64,000 nucleotides of DNA from an uncultured Nodularia sp. (GTDB lineage Bacteria > Cyanobacteriota > Cyanobacteriia > Cyanobacteriales > Nostocaceae), in assembly GCA_903911355.1 (NCBI GenBank), contig CAIWDD010000005.1, forward strand, positions 35,072-99,071. The letters run 5' to 3'. Below, piece by piece: positions 1 through 9,122 of this stretch (its first letter is position 1; the number at the start of each line of letters is the position of its first letter). A program made the translations under genes and the position numbers. The notes beneath the pieces were generated by a model. It saw nothing but the letters and a program-made list of their open reading frames with translations. It did not search any database and was not told the DNA's origin.

Positions 1-949
1 AGTTATAGCTGGAAGTAATATAATCGCCCAATTGAAGGACTGGTGGCCTCGCTGGCAGGCGTCCGCCGATACTTACTTAAAAGTACAACAAGACTTACCA
101 GAACAAATAGATGATAATAGCGGGGTATCATCACCGCAATCAACAATTCATTCTGTGGCTTTTTCTGCAGAACTCATCAAACTTTCAGACGAAGTTTTTC
201 GGTTAAAACAGGAAAAAGAGAAACTGCAAGAGCAGCTATTATTTAAAGATAGAGTCATAGCTATGCTGGCCCACGACATACGCAATCCTCTCACGGCTGC
301 GGCTATCGCCATAGAAACTCTACAATCTAATTACAACGTAGATATTGGTGCATTTAATAAGCGTCTTAAACCAGCTATGGCAGCACATTTATTAAAACAA
401 GCTCGGAATCAAACTAAGACTATTGACAGAATGATTGCTGATCTGTTGCAGGTAGGGCGTAGTTACGATACTAGCATACCAATCATACCACAAAAAATGG
501 AAATTGGCGAGATATGTTTCGATGTGTTGGCAGAATTGCGCGATCGCTACATTGCCAAATCCCAACAAATAGAAACTGATATTCCCCAGGACTTACCAAA
601 AATATATGCAGATCCAGAACGTGTGCGCCAAGTGCTAATTAATTTGTTAGATAATGCTATCAAATACACACCAGAAGGTGGCAAAATTACTATTGCCGGA
701 TTACACCGTACCACCCAAAAAGTTCAAATCACTATTGGTGATACCGGTCCGGGAATTCCCCCAGAAAAGCGCACACGCATTTTTGAACATCACTATCGAT
801 TACAACGTGATCAAGCTATTGATGGCTACGGAATTGGTCTGTGTTTATGCCAACGCATCATACAGTCCCATTATGGACAAATTTGGGTTGATTCTGCCCC
901 CAATGGCGGCGCTTGGTTCCATTTTACATTACCAGTGTACCCATCTTAG
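1..949 (+). CDS. sasA: Circadian-clock sensor histidine kinase SasA, 5'-truncated by the window edge
   Basis: The frame is open from base 2, with ten more residues before the TTG at 32, so the gene starts outside the window. The first residues match the end of the KaiB-like thioredoxin fold that binds KaiC in SasA. A coiled-coil linker follows, then the HisKA H-box ([11 protein letters not shown]; phospho-His is residue 81 counted from the TTG), the N-box ([13 protein letters not shown]), and G-boxes [10 protein letters not shown] and GYGIGLCLC. There is no membrane segment, as in SasA. Known role: it reads the phosphorylation state of KaiC and phosphorylates RpaA. No kai genes lie in the window. 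Identification rests on whole-domain similarity to SasA. Confidence 0.9.
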   Translation, partial: VIAGSNIIAQLKDWWPRWQASADTYLKVQQDLPEQIDDNSGVSSPQSTIHSVAFSAELIKLSDEVFRLKQEKEKLQEQLLFKDRVIAMLAHDIRNPLTAAAIAIETLQSNYNVDIGAFNKRLKPAMAAHLLKQARNQTKTIDRMIADLLQVGRSYDTSIPIIPQKMEIGEICFDVLAELRDRYIAKSQQIETDIPQDLPKIYADPERVRQVLINLLDNAIKYTPEGGKITIAGLHRTTQKVQITIGDTGPGIPPEKRTRIFEHHYRLQRDQAIDGYGIGLCLCQRIIQSHYGQIWVDSAPNGGAWFHFTLPVYPS

Positions 950-1082
950 TTAGCCACTGGTGACTGGGCAAGAGTTATCATGGATGCGGAATAACCGCGT
1001 AATTATACCAAAAATAGCGATAAAAGTTAATTTAATCATTTTTGCTAAAAACCACAACCTATTAGTTAGTCAGATTTTTCAA

Positions 1083-1343
1083 ATGCCAGACTCATTAATG
1101 TATCAGCAGGACAACTTTGTTGTTTTAGAAACAGACCAACCGGAACAATTTCTCACAGCAGACGAATTATTAGAAAAGCTTGAGCTTGTGTTAGAAACAA
1201 TGACTGGAGAGGAATTACCCACAGACTTACAAAGGTTTGATTCCGTCAGATCTCAAGCTCAATATTTAATTGATACAAGTTGTGAATTAGATGTTGGCCT
1301 GGGAAAATATTTACAGTGGTATGCAATACGATTAGAGAAGTAG
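1083..1343 (+). CDS. Chlororespiratory reduction 7 (Crr7)-like small protein
   Basis: This is an 86-aa acidic soluble protein. The frame is open upstream to a GTG at 960, but the extra 41 residues look non-coding, and the ATG at 1083 gives the usual start MPDSLMYQQDNFVVLE. The C-terminus (TSCELDVG, LQWYAIRLEK) is the conserved part. From memory it matches the cyanobacterial/plant Crr7 family, which is linked to assembly or stability of the NDH-1 photosynthetic complex. No ndh genes are nearby, so the role is inferred from family only. It sits 134 bp after sasA on the same strand. Confidence 0.6.
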   Translation: MPDSLMYQQDNFVVLETDQPEQFLTADELLEKLELVLETMTGEELPTDLQRFDSVRSQAQYLIDTSCELDVGLGKYLQWYAIRLEK

Positions 1344-1392
1344 CCTTACGTTGACACTCTCCGCGGCTATGACCGGATTATAGGTAGAGATA

Positions 1393-1944
1393 TTATTTAT
1401 CAACGATACTTAAAATTGTTAATTCAATCATATCTTCACTTACTTGTGTAATTTTAATATCTACTCCAGGTCCAAAATACCGGGTCATTTTTTCCTGTTT
1501 TTCCTGCCAAACATCAAATGAAATAAAGGGGGAATAAAATTCTAAAATCAATGCATAAGCCCCATTAATTTCCGTTTCTCGTAAACCTGTGACCACGGGA
1601 CGGTCTTCATCTGTAGGACTCAGACCCAGATAAGAGAGAGCCTCATCTAAATGGGCCTCTTGACCATAACAGTATCGAGTGATGTCCTTCCGAATTTTAT
1701 TTTGAGTAATAGTTGCTTGCTGCTCCCGTAACCGTAATACATCTGGCGTTGTATCTTGGCTAAAGGGTATAGGTATAATTTCATTGGCTTTGAGTGCCAA
1801 TCCTCCCAAGAAAAGAGGAAACCCATAGAAAAAACCGACAAGATTAAGTGTGGCATTGTCAGCAGCGTAGGCTACGAAACCAACAATGATTAATATACCA
1901 CCAACGCTTAAACCGATAGTCCCCAAAGAAATTTTACGTAACAT
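1393..1944 (-). CDS. DUF2854 family membrane protein
   Basis: This 183-aa protein has two predicted transmembrane helices in residues 7-50 (IGLSVGGILIIVGFVAYAA, then LNLVGFFYGFPLFLGGLAL). A soluble C-terminal domain follows, with the conserved stretch EINGAYALILEFYSPFISF. It matches the DUF2854 family of cyanobacteria and plastids, whose function is not established. It is a single gene, convergent with the Crr7-like gene. Confidence 0.8.
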   Translation of the reverse strand: MLRKISLGTIGLSVGGILIIVGFVAYAADNATLNLVGFFYGFPLFLGGLALKANEIIPIPFSQDTTPDVLRLREQQATITQNKIRKDITRYCYGQEAHLDEALSYLGLSPTDEDRPVVTGLRETEINGAYALILEFYSPFISFDVWQEKQEKMTRYFGPGVDIKITQVSEDMIELTILSIVDK

Positions 1945-2170
1945 GAGCTTAGGATATTATAGATTTTTAACATCTCTGTTTTATTATCATCGGTTATTGG
2001 TCACAAGTGAACTACCCCCACTAAGTTGAGGTCTTGACAATCATCACTGATATCTTTTGCGTCTAACCGTCCCCTGTTGCTGATGATCTTCTAAATGCGG
2101 GACTAATCACCTGTCTACTCCATTTTGGGTTAAGTTTAAATCTGAGGGTATTGAAACATCAGAAAAAATT

Positions 2171-2353
2171 ATGGACTTACAGACGATAAAAGAACGAATT
2201 GCCGTGGTTACTAACAAACGCGAGTACCTCCTAAGCCTTTTGGAGCAGCCAAACTTAGGAACTCTGAGAATTGATGTTAACCAGGCTTTGGAAGAAATGG
2301 ATGATTTAATTGATGAATTTAAGCGGACTTTTCCAGAGACCGATAATAATTAG
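2171..2353 (+). CDS. Small conserved hypothetical protein (60 aa)
   Basis: This short acidic, all-helical protein (MDLQTIKERIAVVTNKREYL to the C-terminus) has a heptad-like leucine pattern, so it could be a small coiled coil. There are no cysteines and no signal peptide. Codon use resembles the neighbouring real genes and the protein runs from a clean ATG. Purine-rich GAAAAAA precedes the ATG, but there is no good Shine-Dalgarno sequence. I do not recognise a function. Confidence 0.55.
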   Translation: MDLQTIKERIAVVTNKREYLLSLLEQPNLGTLRIDVNQALEEMDDLIDEFKRTFPETDNN

Positions 2354-2521
2354 GCTAAACTGACTAGATCAAAACATATAGCAGCGTTAGTTAAACCGTG
2401 ATTTAACGGATAAACTGGCGCTGTTTGCCTATAATCACAATCTTCTTGCTGTATTCTAGATATATATTTTACTAAGAGCCCGTTAGTTTGCAAACAACTT
2501 GATAAGATGATTGCTTCTAAC

Positions 2522-2926
2522 TTATCGATTCCTGGCATTTTCTCCTAACTGCGCAACCAGAGCAATAAGTTTAGTAGTAGGAATATCTTTGGGAGAAACA
2601 TAGTCAAAATTGGCTGTGGTCTTAGCATTGAACAGATTTGCGTCTTCCACTGAAGAATAAGCTAGTATCTGAGTTTTAGGAGATATTGCTTTAATATGAC
2701 TAGAAGCAAGCCAACCATCCATAACGGGCATTTGTAAATCTAGAATAATTACATCAGGTTGGTAGCTTTTCAGCATTTCTATAGCTTCTTGACCATTGCA
2801 GGCTAACCCCACTACCTGGAGATTTTCCTGATTAGAAAAAGCCAATTTTAGACTTAACCGTGTAAGTTCGTGATCATCAACAATCAGAACACGCAATGTC
2901 ACAGATTCACAGAAAAAAGTTAACAT
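2522..2926 (-). CDS. Single-domain response regulator (receiver only)
   Basis: The 134 residues form one CheY-like receiver. The acidic pair is in LIVDDHE, the phospho-acceptor Asp in DVIILDLQMPVMDG, the Ser/Thr position in ILAYSSVED, and the conserved Lys in YVSPKD. The receiver is NarL-like, but no LuxR-type helix-turn-helix follows before the stop, so it probably signals by protein contact or as a phosphorelay intermediate. A GTG at 2902 (MTLRVLIVDDHE) is a plausible alternative start that removes an odd N-terminus. No partner kinase is adjacent in the same orientation. Confidence 0.75.
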   Translation of the reverse strand: MLTFFCESVTLRVLIVDDHELTRLSLKLAFSNQENLQVVGLACNGQEAIEMLKSYQPDVIILDLQMPVMDGWLASSHIKAISPKTQILAYSSVEDANLFNAKTTANFDYVSPKDIPTTKLIALVAQLGENARNR

Positions 2927-3083
2927 TTAAGGTAATGAAAAATACTGGCAACATTCCTTATAGTTTATGGTAAGACGCAAGAGAAATCACTCTATCTTAT
3001 GGTTGAGGAAGATTTGTTGTCGATAGTAATTCATGAGTCTATTTATTCACGAATTAAGTTTCATACTTAGGAAATAAAGTTGA

Positions 3084-5294
3084 CTATTTGTCTGTGTAAT
3101 AGTAACTTTTTTTGGAATCAATCAGGTTTGAGGCTATACTACTTGAACTTAATGCCATATTTAGCAAAGTTGTTTGGGAACTGGTGGCTGGACAGTCATC
3201 ACCAGGACGGCGTTGGATATAAGTACCATCAGATTGTAATTCCCAGGCTTGACGATTATCTGCTAGCATAATTCCCAAAATTTCTTGCAAATCTTTAGCA
3301 ATATCTGGATCTTTAATTGGAGTAATTACTTCAACTCGTCGATCTAAGTTCCGCCTCATCCAATCAGCACTCCCAATGTAAATTTCCTCCTGTCCGTTGT
3401 TATGGAAATAATAAATGCGAGAATGTTCTAAGAAGCGGCCGATAATGCTAATTACGCGAATATTTTCACTGATGTTTTTTAGTCCTGGGCGCAAACAGCA
3501 AATACCCCGAATAATCAGATCAATTTCCACTCCAGCTCCAGAAGCTGCGTATAAAGTAGCGATAATCTGCGGATCTACAAGGGAGTTCATTTTGGCGACA
3601 ATGCGCCCAGAAAAACCATTTTGAACATTTTCTATTTCCCGATGAATTAAGCCTAAAAAGCGATCGCGCATATTCACAGGTGCGACTAGTACTTCCCGGT
3701 ACGATTTTTGCCGAGAATAGCCTGTCAAAAAGTTAAATAAGTCTGTGATATCCGCGCCTAATTCTTCCCGACAGGTAAATAATCCCAAATCGGTATACAA
3801 GCGGGCTGTTTTAGGATTATAGTTACCGGTACCTATATGTATATAGCGGCGCATCCGGTCTTTTTCTCGTCGTACGACCATCACGGTTTTGCAATGGGTT
3901 TTCAGCCCTACTAAACCGTAGACAACATGTACACCGACTCTTTCTAAACTCCTGGCCCAGTAGATATTATTTTCCTCATCAAACCGCGCTTTTAATTCCA
4001 CTAGTACAGATACTTGCTTACCATTTTCTGCAGCTGCAATTAAGGCTTTTACTATGGGGGAGTCGCCAGAAGTGCGGTAAAGGGTCATCTTGATTGCTAG
4101 GACATTCGGGTCATAGGCTGCATGGGTAATAAAGTTAACCACTGTTGAGGAAAAGGATTGATATGGATGGTGTACCAACAAGTCTTTTTCCCGAATCACC
4201 GCAAAAAAGTCTTGACCTTCTTCTAGTTCCAAGGCCTCTGAGTTTAAACTGGGTTCTTTTAACCTTTGGAGGCGTGAAGGTACTACAGACTGACGTGGGG
4301 GTTCTTTAAGTTCGGCTAATGGTAAAGCCATAAAATACATTAAATCCCGGAGTCCTAAAAGACCATCAACCTCATAAAGATCATTTTCGGTTAACTCCAA
4401 ATCTTGCAGCAACCGAGAACGTATTGGCTCAGGAGTGTGGGATTTAATTTCTAGTCTGACAGTCGTCCCCCCCATACGCCGTTTGCGTAGTTCCTGTTCA
4501 ATAGCTAATAGTAGGTCATCGGCTTCATCCTCTTCTAAAGCCAAATCAGCATCGCGGGTAATACGGAAGGGGTGGTATTCTTGTATATTCATGCCTGGAA
4601 ATAGAAATTCCAGGTTATGGGCGATCGCCTGTTCTAGGGGTACACCAGTCCAGTGAGCAGTTTCTCCACTTTCAGAAATCCCTAACTCTGGTGGTATGGG
4701 CACAAATCGCGGTAAGACACTGGGGACTTTTACCCGGGCAAAAAATTCTTCCTCACTGTCCGGATTTTGGACTACAACCGCTAAATTTAGGCTGAGATTA
4801 GAAATAAAAGGGAAAGGATGGCTAGGGTCAACAGCTAAGGGAGTGAGAACCGGAAAGATTTGTTCTTCAAAGTAGTTATCTAAGTAAGTCCGTTGTTTTT
4901 GATTTAAGTTGATGTAGTCTAGTATGTGAATACCGTGACTAGCTAGCAAAGGTTGTAGAACCTGTTGAAATTGTTGGTGCTGTCTTGTCACCTCGGGAGT
5001 GAGAGTCGAGCGAATATCGTCTAGTTGTTGTTGCGGTGTGCGACCATCGGGAGTTAACTGAGAAACTTTTGCTTCTACCTGTTGCTTTAAAGCTGCAACC
5101 CGCACCATGAAGAATTCATCTAAGTTGGCGCTGAAGATGGCCAAAAATTTTAATCGTTCTAGAAGCAGTGTCCGGGGGTCACAGGCTTCGTGCAGTACAC
5201 GACTGTTAAATTCTAACCAGCTTAACTCACGGTTAATGTAATATTGTGGATCGTTTAAATCAATGGGATGAGGGCTCTTTTTTGATTTCGGCAT
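3084..5294 (-). CDS. ppk1: Polyphosphate kinase
   Basis: This reversibly polymerises the terminal phosphate of ATP into polyphosphate. At 736 aa it is the normal PPK1 length. The N-domain starts with YINRELSWLEFNSRVL. The middle domain carries LTPLAVDPSHPFPFISNLSL. The two phospholipase-D-like C-terminal domains hold the catalytic histidines: H467 in GLKTHCKT (autophosphorylated) and H624 in FLEHSRIYYF. IHIGTGNYNPKTARLYTDLG is another family signature. The gene is divergent from a histidine kinase and monocistronic. I see no clear Pho box in the 130-bp upstream region. Polyphosphate storage fits the sphR-sphS-phoU module at 57.5-60.4 kb, but the link is inferred. Confidence 0.95.
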   Translation of the reverse strand: MPKSKKSPHPIDLNDPQYYINRELSWLEFNSRVLHEACDPRTLLLERLKFLAIFSANLDEFFMVRVAALKQQVEAKVSQLTPDGRTPQQQLDDIRSTLTPEVTRQHQQFQQVLQPLLASHGIHILDYINLNQKQRTYLDNYFEEQIFPVLTPLAVDPSHPFPFISNLSLNLAVVVQNPDSEEEFFARVKVPSVLPRFVPIPPELGISESGETAHWTGVPLEQAIAHNLEFLFPGMNIQEYHPFRITRDADLALEEDEADDLLLAIEQELRKRRMGGTTVRLEIKSHTPEPIRSRLLQDLELTENDLYEVDGLLGLRDLMYFMALPLAELKEPPRQSVVPSRLQRLKEPSLNSEALELEEGQDFFAVIREKDLLVHHPYQSFSSTVVNFITHAAYDPNVLAIKMTLYRTSGDSPIVKALIAAAENGKQVSVLVELKARFDEENNIYWARSLERVGVHVVYGLVGLKTHCKTVMVVRREKDRMRRYIHIGTGNYNPKTARLYTDLGLFTCREELGADITDLFNFLTGYSRQKSYREVLVAPVNMRDRFLGLIHREIENVQNGFSGRIVAKMNSLVDPQIIATLYAASGAGVEIDLIIRGICCLRPGLKNISENIRVISIIGRFLEHSRIYYFHNNGQEEIYIGSADWMRRNLDRRVEVITPIKDPDIAKDLQEILGIMLADNRQAWELQSDGTYIQRRPGDDCPATSSQTTLLNMALSSSSIASNLIDSKKSYYYTDK

Positions 5295-5436
5295 AACGAT
5301 CTCAGTTTAGGTAGATTAAGCTCTACATCTAGGGACAATAAATATATTAGATTAATTAGGGCATAAGTGAAACTATCTAGTTAGGAATAATTTAAGATTC
5401 AAATAGGAGAACTACAGACTTTCTTTGTTTTGCCAA

Positions 5437-6870
5437 ATGTTTCAAGCTACTCGCCGCCGTCTGGCACTCTGGTACACTGCCGTCACTGCGGTATTATTGT
5501 TGCTATTTGCCAGTGGTGTATATTTATATTTCCGCAATACATTAATTGAGCGCATTGATGATACCCTCAATCACGTGGTGGAAATTGTCGAGCGATCGCT
5601 TGTGATTTCAACGGTGAATGGGGAAGCTGGACAATTTCAGATTAATTTAGAAGCAAGTTTTCGCGATAATGCTATGACGGTGGAAGATGACCACATTGAC
5701 CTAGAGTGGTTTAGTCCCACCGGTCAATTAATCTGGTCAACCCTATCATCACCCCTAAACATTCCCATTCATGGTAACCATCTTGGTGAAACCGTCCGGG
5801 TAATTAAACAGGATATCTGGGGAGAAGCGGAGACTGATCACTCAGTAGTCTTGCTGCGACAAGTTACCCAGCGTGTGGAAAAAGGACGGCAAGTATTAGG
5901 ATATCTGCGTGTTAGTCATCCCTGGTTTGAAGTTACTAAACCCAGTCGTCAGTTAATTATTGATTTGGCTTTAGGTACTTGGTTGATGGTTTTGTCTGTG
6001 GGAGCAAGTGGCTGGTTTCTTTCAGGTAAAGCGATGGAACCGGTGGGGGAATCCTACCAACGCCTCAAACAATTCACTGCTGATGCTTCTCACGAACTCC
6101 GAAGTCCCATTACTTTGATTCAAACTAATGTCCAAGTTGCCCTAGCTGATTTAGAACTGGCAGAATCACAAAATACGACTATTGTCAACTATCGCCAACA
6201 GTTAAAAGTGGTGGAACGGCTTACCCAGCGCTTGGGTAAGCTAGTCAATGATTTATTGTTTTTAGCCAGACAAGACAGTGGGATCAGCAAAAATGTTTTT
6301 TCCTCTTGTCCTTTGGATGCTTTGCTGATGGAAGTAGTGGAAGAACAACAATTATTAGCTAGGGAAAGAAAAATTACTTTAACGTTGGATTTGGTTGATC
6401 CCCCCACTGGGGAAATCTCCGCGGAATTACTGGAAAATTGGTTTACATTTCCGGGCCAATGGGATCAACTCGTACGGTTATTTACAAATTTGATTAGTAA
6501 TGCTTTGCAATACACCCCATCTGAGGGACAGGTATCTGTACATTTGTCCCGTATTGAGGGAAGCAATCGCGGTTCTAAACTTCGTCATGGAACAGCGGTA
6601 TTACAAATTAAAGTTACTGATACGGGAATTGGTATTCCGTCCGAAGCCCTACCCCGTTTATTTGACCGTTTTTATCGGGTAGATCCAGCACGTACCCATA
6701 AGACAGCAAACACAAATACAGAAACTTCTACCGGTTCAGGATTGGGATTAGCGATCGCAGCGGCGATTGTGGAACATCATCAAGGTCATCTACAGGTTGA
6801 AAGCAATATTGGTAAAGGTACAATTTTTACTGTCACTTTACCAATCAGTCTTATGACTCATGACTTATGA
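5437..6870 (+). CDS. Membrane-bound two-component sensor histidine kinase
   Basis: ATG at 5437 gives MFQATRRRLALWYTAVTAVL, a typical start for this cyanobacterial kinase. A TTG at 5425 is in frame and closer to an AGGAGA at 5405. The first transmembrane helix lies near residues 10-30. An extracytoplasmic sensor region of about 150 residues follows, then a second helix (ALGTWLMVLSVGASGWFLS). The kinase core has the H-box TADASHELRSPI, N-box LISNALQYTPSEGQ, and G-boxes DTGIGIPSEA and GSGLGLAIAAAI. No full HAMP domain is obvious. It resembles RppB/NrsS-type kinases, but no response regulator is adjacent, so the signal is unknown. Confidence 0.88.
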   Translation: MFQATRRRLALWYTAVTAVLLLLFASGVYLYFRNTLIERIDDTLNHVVEIVERSLVISTVNGEAGQFQINLEASFRDNAMTVEDDHIDLEWFSPTGQLIWSTLSSPLNIPIHGNHLGETVRVIKQDIWGEAETDHSVVLLRQVTQRVEKGRQVLGYLRVSHPWFEVTKPSRQLIIDLALGTWLMVLSVGASGWFLSGKAMEPVGESYQRLKQFTADASHELRSPITLIQTNVQVALADLELAESQNTTIVNYRQQLKVVERLTQRLGKLVNDLLFLARQDSGISKNVFSSCPLDALLMEVVEEQQLLARERKITLTLDLVDPPTGEISAELLENWFTFPGQWDQLVRLFTNLISNALQYTPSEGQVSVHLSRIEGSNRGSKLRHGTAVLQIKVTDTGIGIPSEALPRLFDRFYRVDPARTHKTANTNTETSTGSGLGLAIAAAIVEHHQGHLQVESNIGKGTIFTVTLPISLMTHDL

Positions 6871-7336
6871 ATGGTCAATGTATTTTGTCTGAGAAACAGA
6901 GGTTGTTTTATAACTTTTCAACAGGGAACAGGGAACAGGGAACAGGGAAGGATTGGGGAACACACCGAAACAATAAAATCCAGTCATCTCCCCTTACAAG
7001 GGGAGGTTAGGGTGAGGTCAAACAATATTTGATACACTAATCACACCTTTTAAAACATCCTCTGAGAACGTCAATTATTAATTATGTAATTACATCACCC
7101 CTGGGGTTTAAATGATGGTGTGATCTCATTTTTATTTCTATCCTCTAGTTAGATTAAGCAACTAAAGTTAATTGTTAAATTGGAATCATTGATGAATTGC
7201 CATTGATATATTTTTTTGGTGATTTTAAAAATATTATTTGGGGTATAGCTACGCAACGCAACCCATCAGGCAAAGTTTACCTAAATTACCCAGTAAAATC
7301 TTATAGCCAAAAGTGCGGATTTTTTAGGAGTTAATC
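6871..7336. other. Intergenic region with heptamer repeat and MITE-like debris
   Basis: No credible gene is present. The left part holds four tandem copies of ACAGGGA (6921-6948), then a segment with CCCCTTACAAGGGGAGG near 6990 that resembles small intergenic repeats common in Nostoc-type genomes. The right part is AT-rich and must hold the promoter for the secreted protein at 7337. The RBS for that gene is TAGGAG, 7-8 bp before its ATG. Confidence 0.6.
6921..6948 (+). repeat. Short tandem repeat, (ACAGGGA)x4
   Basis: Four perfect head-to-tail heptamers are visible directly. Heptameric STRR elements of this kind are known from heterocystous cyanobacteria and usually vary in copy number among strains. 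Confidence 0.9.
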
Positions 7337-8158
7337 ATGAATAAAAATCAGCAACCAATTCGCAAGTATACTGGACTTTTCGGCGTTATTTGCAGCGGAT
7401 TACTCATTGGTGCGCCGCTGATTTCTACCAAGGTAGTAGCACAGCAACCGACTTCCCAGGTTAACCCTTGTCCCGGTATTTACTACGAAGAACCACACAA
7501 CAACCGGGTTGTAGTACCACAGGGATGTCCTCCCAATGCCTTCACCCGGAAACTACAAGCCGAAGGGCAGCTTCCCTTTGTCCCTCCAACTCTTCCACCC
7601 AGTGAAATGCCGCTAGGTGTTGGGGGAGAAGCACCGGATTCGGATACTTTAGGACTGAATCCTTGCCCGGGTATTTATTATGAAGAACCATATAATACTA
7701 GAAATGTTGTACCTCCGGGATGTCCGCCAAATGCTATGACGCAACAACTTTTAGTACAGGGTATTCCGCCAGAGTCAGCTGTACTGGCCCGTCCACCAAT
7801 GATCGCTATTGAACCACCTCCATCAGAAGAACAACAACCACCGAGCGCCGAGATTAGTCTGGCTAATGGTATGGTTGAGATCACATTGGTGAATGATACT
7901 GGGGCTAATATCACTTATGAAGTAATCGGTGATACTCCACCGCGATCGCTTGAAGGTCAATCAGAGGTAACATTACAAGATTTGGCTGCGCCAGTGACTG
8001 TGACATTTTTCCGCGAGGATGGGGGGCTGCTGGAAGTAACACCTGAACCCTCTAGGAAAGAAGGGGTAATGCAGCTGACATTTAATGAAACTAGTGATCT
8101 GGGAGAAGATAAGAATACAGTGCGGATTCAAGACGACGGTACTGTAATGTTGAACTAA
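7337..8158 (+). CDS. Secreted protein with two cysteine-containing CPGIYYEEP repeats
   Basis: This 273-aa protein has a signal peptide: basic N-terminus, hydrophobic core at residues 14-34, likely cleavage after VVA near 35. Two homologous repeats follow at residues 43-77 and 108-142. Each begins NPCPGIYYEEP and contains GCPPNA, so each has one cysteine pair that could form a disulphide. A Pro-rich linker (about 145-170) leads to a C-terminal beta-rich domain from about 172 (ISLANGMVEITLVNDTG). It is probably periplasmic or envelope-associated. I do not recognise a family with a known function. The RBS TAGGAG precedes the ATG. A 13-bp tandem duplication covers its last codons and stop. Confidence 0.8.
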   Translation: MNKNQQPIRKYTGLFGVICSGLLIGAPLISTKVVAQQPTSQVNPCPGIYYEEPHNNRVVVPQGCPPNAFTRKLQAEGQLPFVPPTLPPSEMPLGVGGEAPDSDTLGLNPCPGIYYEEPYNTRNVVPPGCPPNAMTQQLLVQGIPPESAVLARPPMIAIEPPPSEEQQPPSAEISLANGMVEITLVNDTGANITYEVIGDTPPRSLEGQSEVTLQDLAAPVTVTFFREDGGLLEVTPEPSRKEGVMQLTFNETSDLGEDKNTVRIQDDGTVMLN

Positions 8159-8172
8159 AATGTTGAACTAAA
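8147..8172 (+). repeat. 13-bp perfect tandem duplication across a stop codon
   Basis: ATGTTGAACTAAA occurs twice head to tail (8147-8159 and 8160-8172). The first copy encodes the final Met-Leu-Asn and the stop of the secreted protein; the second copy lies just outside the gene. It looks like a recent slippage event with no coding effect. Confidence 0.9.
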
Positions 8173-8364
8173 CCACTGATTCAGGGATGCTAGACTTTTT
8201 TGGTCAAATGCGGCAAATCTCACCATATTAAACCTCTGCCCGCCAATTAACAATATGGAGTTTTGCGTCTATGATAGCAGCTGATAAACTAGAAAGTAAG
8301 ACTTAAATTTAGTTCTCAGCGAGAATAATACAAGCCGCTCCCTTATATAATCTTTGGTTTATTC

Positions 8365-8961
8365 ATGGTTATAGTAGCTAACGTGATGCCTTTCTTGTTC
8401 ACCCCTCTGACTTTAGGCTCTTTTTTGTCTTCTCTGCCTTTGGATAGCTTATTTTCCACCCAAGGCATTATGGTGATGTTACTGGCTGCTTATGCGGGCG
8501 CTATGTGGATGTTTCTCACTAGTGCGCCAAAAGTACACACAATTATGGTGTCTGACTTGGAAATTGCTCGACAGTTTTATGAAGGGCTGCTAGATTTGCC
8601 CGCGGCGGAAGTACCTTTACACTATTACTACAACTACGAACAAACTCTTGGTACAACTGGTATTGACCCATTGTATATGTCTACTAGTCCCAGCTGGTCT
8701 AACAAGGCTATGAATAATGCTAATGAGGGACTGTGGTATCAGATGAAGAAAAATACTCAGTTACATGTCATTAGGGGGGCTAGTTTGGGTAGTAAGAATC
8801 AGCAGCGTCACGTTTGTTTTGACCGGGATTGCCTGGATATGATTCTATTGCGGGTGGAAATGCGCGGTTTAAAGTTGAAGATTCGCAACCAAAAGCCCCT
8901 GAATTTTTTGGTAAAGGACTATGAGGGGCGGGTTATTGAAATAGCGGAAGTAGCAAATTAA
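8365..8961 (+). CDS. Membrane-anchored glyoxalase/VOC-fold protein
   Basis: The N-terminal ~60 residues are hydrophobic, with one clear membrane helix (GIMVMLLAAYAGAMWMFLTS). A vicinal-oxygen-chelate domain follows: VHTIMVSDLEIARQFYEGLL is the usual first beta-alpha unit, and the C-terminus closes with NFLVKDYEGRVIEIAEV. VOC proteins use paired beta-alpha-beta-beta-beta units for metal-dependent chemistry; here I cannot assign metal ligands or a substrate. The membrane anchor is unusual for a glyoxalase and suggests a thylakoid or plasma-membrane role. It is monocistronic. Confidence 0.7.
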   Translation: MVIVANVMPFLFTPLTLGSFLSSLPLDSLFSTQGIMVMLLAAYAGAMWMFLTSAPKVHTIMVSDLEIARQFYEGLLDLPAAEVPLHYYYNYEQTLGTTGIDPLYMSTSPSWSNKAMNNANEGLWYQMKKNTQLHVIRGASLGSKNQQRHVCFDRDCLDMILLRVEMRGLKLKIRNQKPLNFLVKDYEGRVIEIAEVAN

Positions 8962-8984
8962 TCAGGAATTAGGCAAAACACCAT

Positions 8985-9085
8985 TTTCTCTGTGTTCTCT
9001 GTGGCTCTGTGGTTGATCACCGATAGCGTAGCCTGGCGTAAGCCACTTGAACTAAATTAATTATCCACAGATGAACACAGATCAA
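8985..9085. repeat. Imperfect inverted repeat (MITE-like) between VOC gene and lysS
   Basis: CTCTGTGTTCTCTGTGG on the left and CCACAGATGAACACAGAT on the right face each other across about 60 bp. A TGGCGTAAGCCA element (9034-9045) lies between them. This arrangement is typical of small non-coding repeats in cyanobacteria. The repeat lies downstream of both convergent genes, so it may also act in transcription termination. Confidence 0.5.
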
Positions 9086-9122
9086 AAAGATGCCTACATG
9101 GGTGGAGATATTACCAGTTGTT

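Noticed and set aside
2350..2538. 62-codon minus-strand ORF (MPGIDKLEAIILSS...) downstream of the receiver gene
   Set aside because: No recognisable domain, biased composition, and overlap with the end of the response regulator gene; probably chance.
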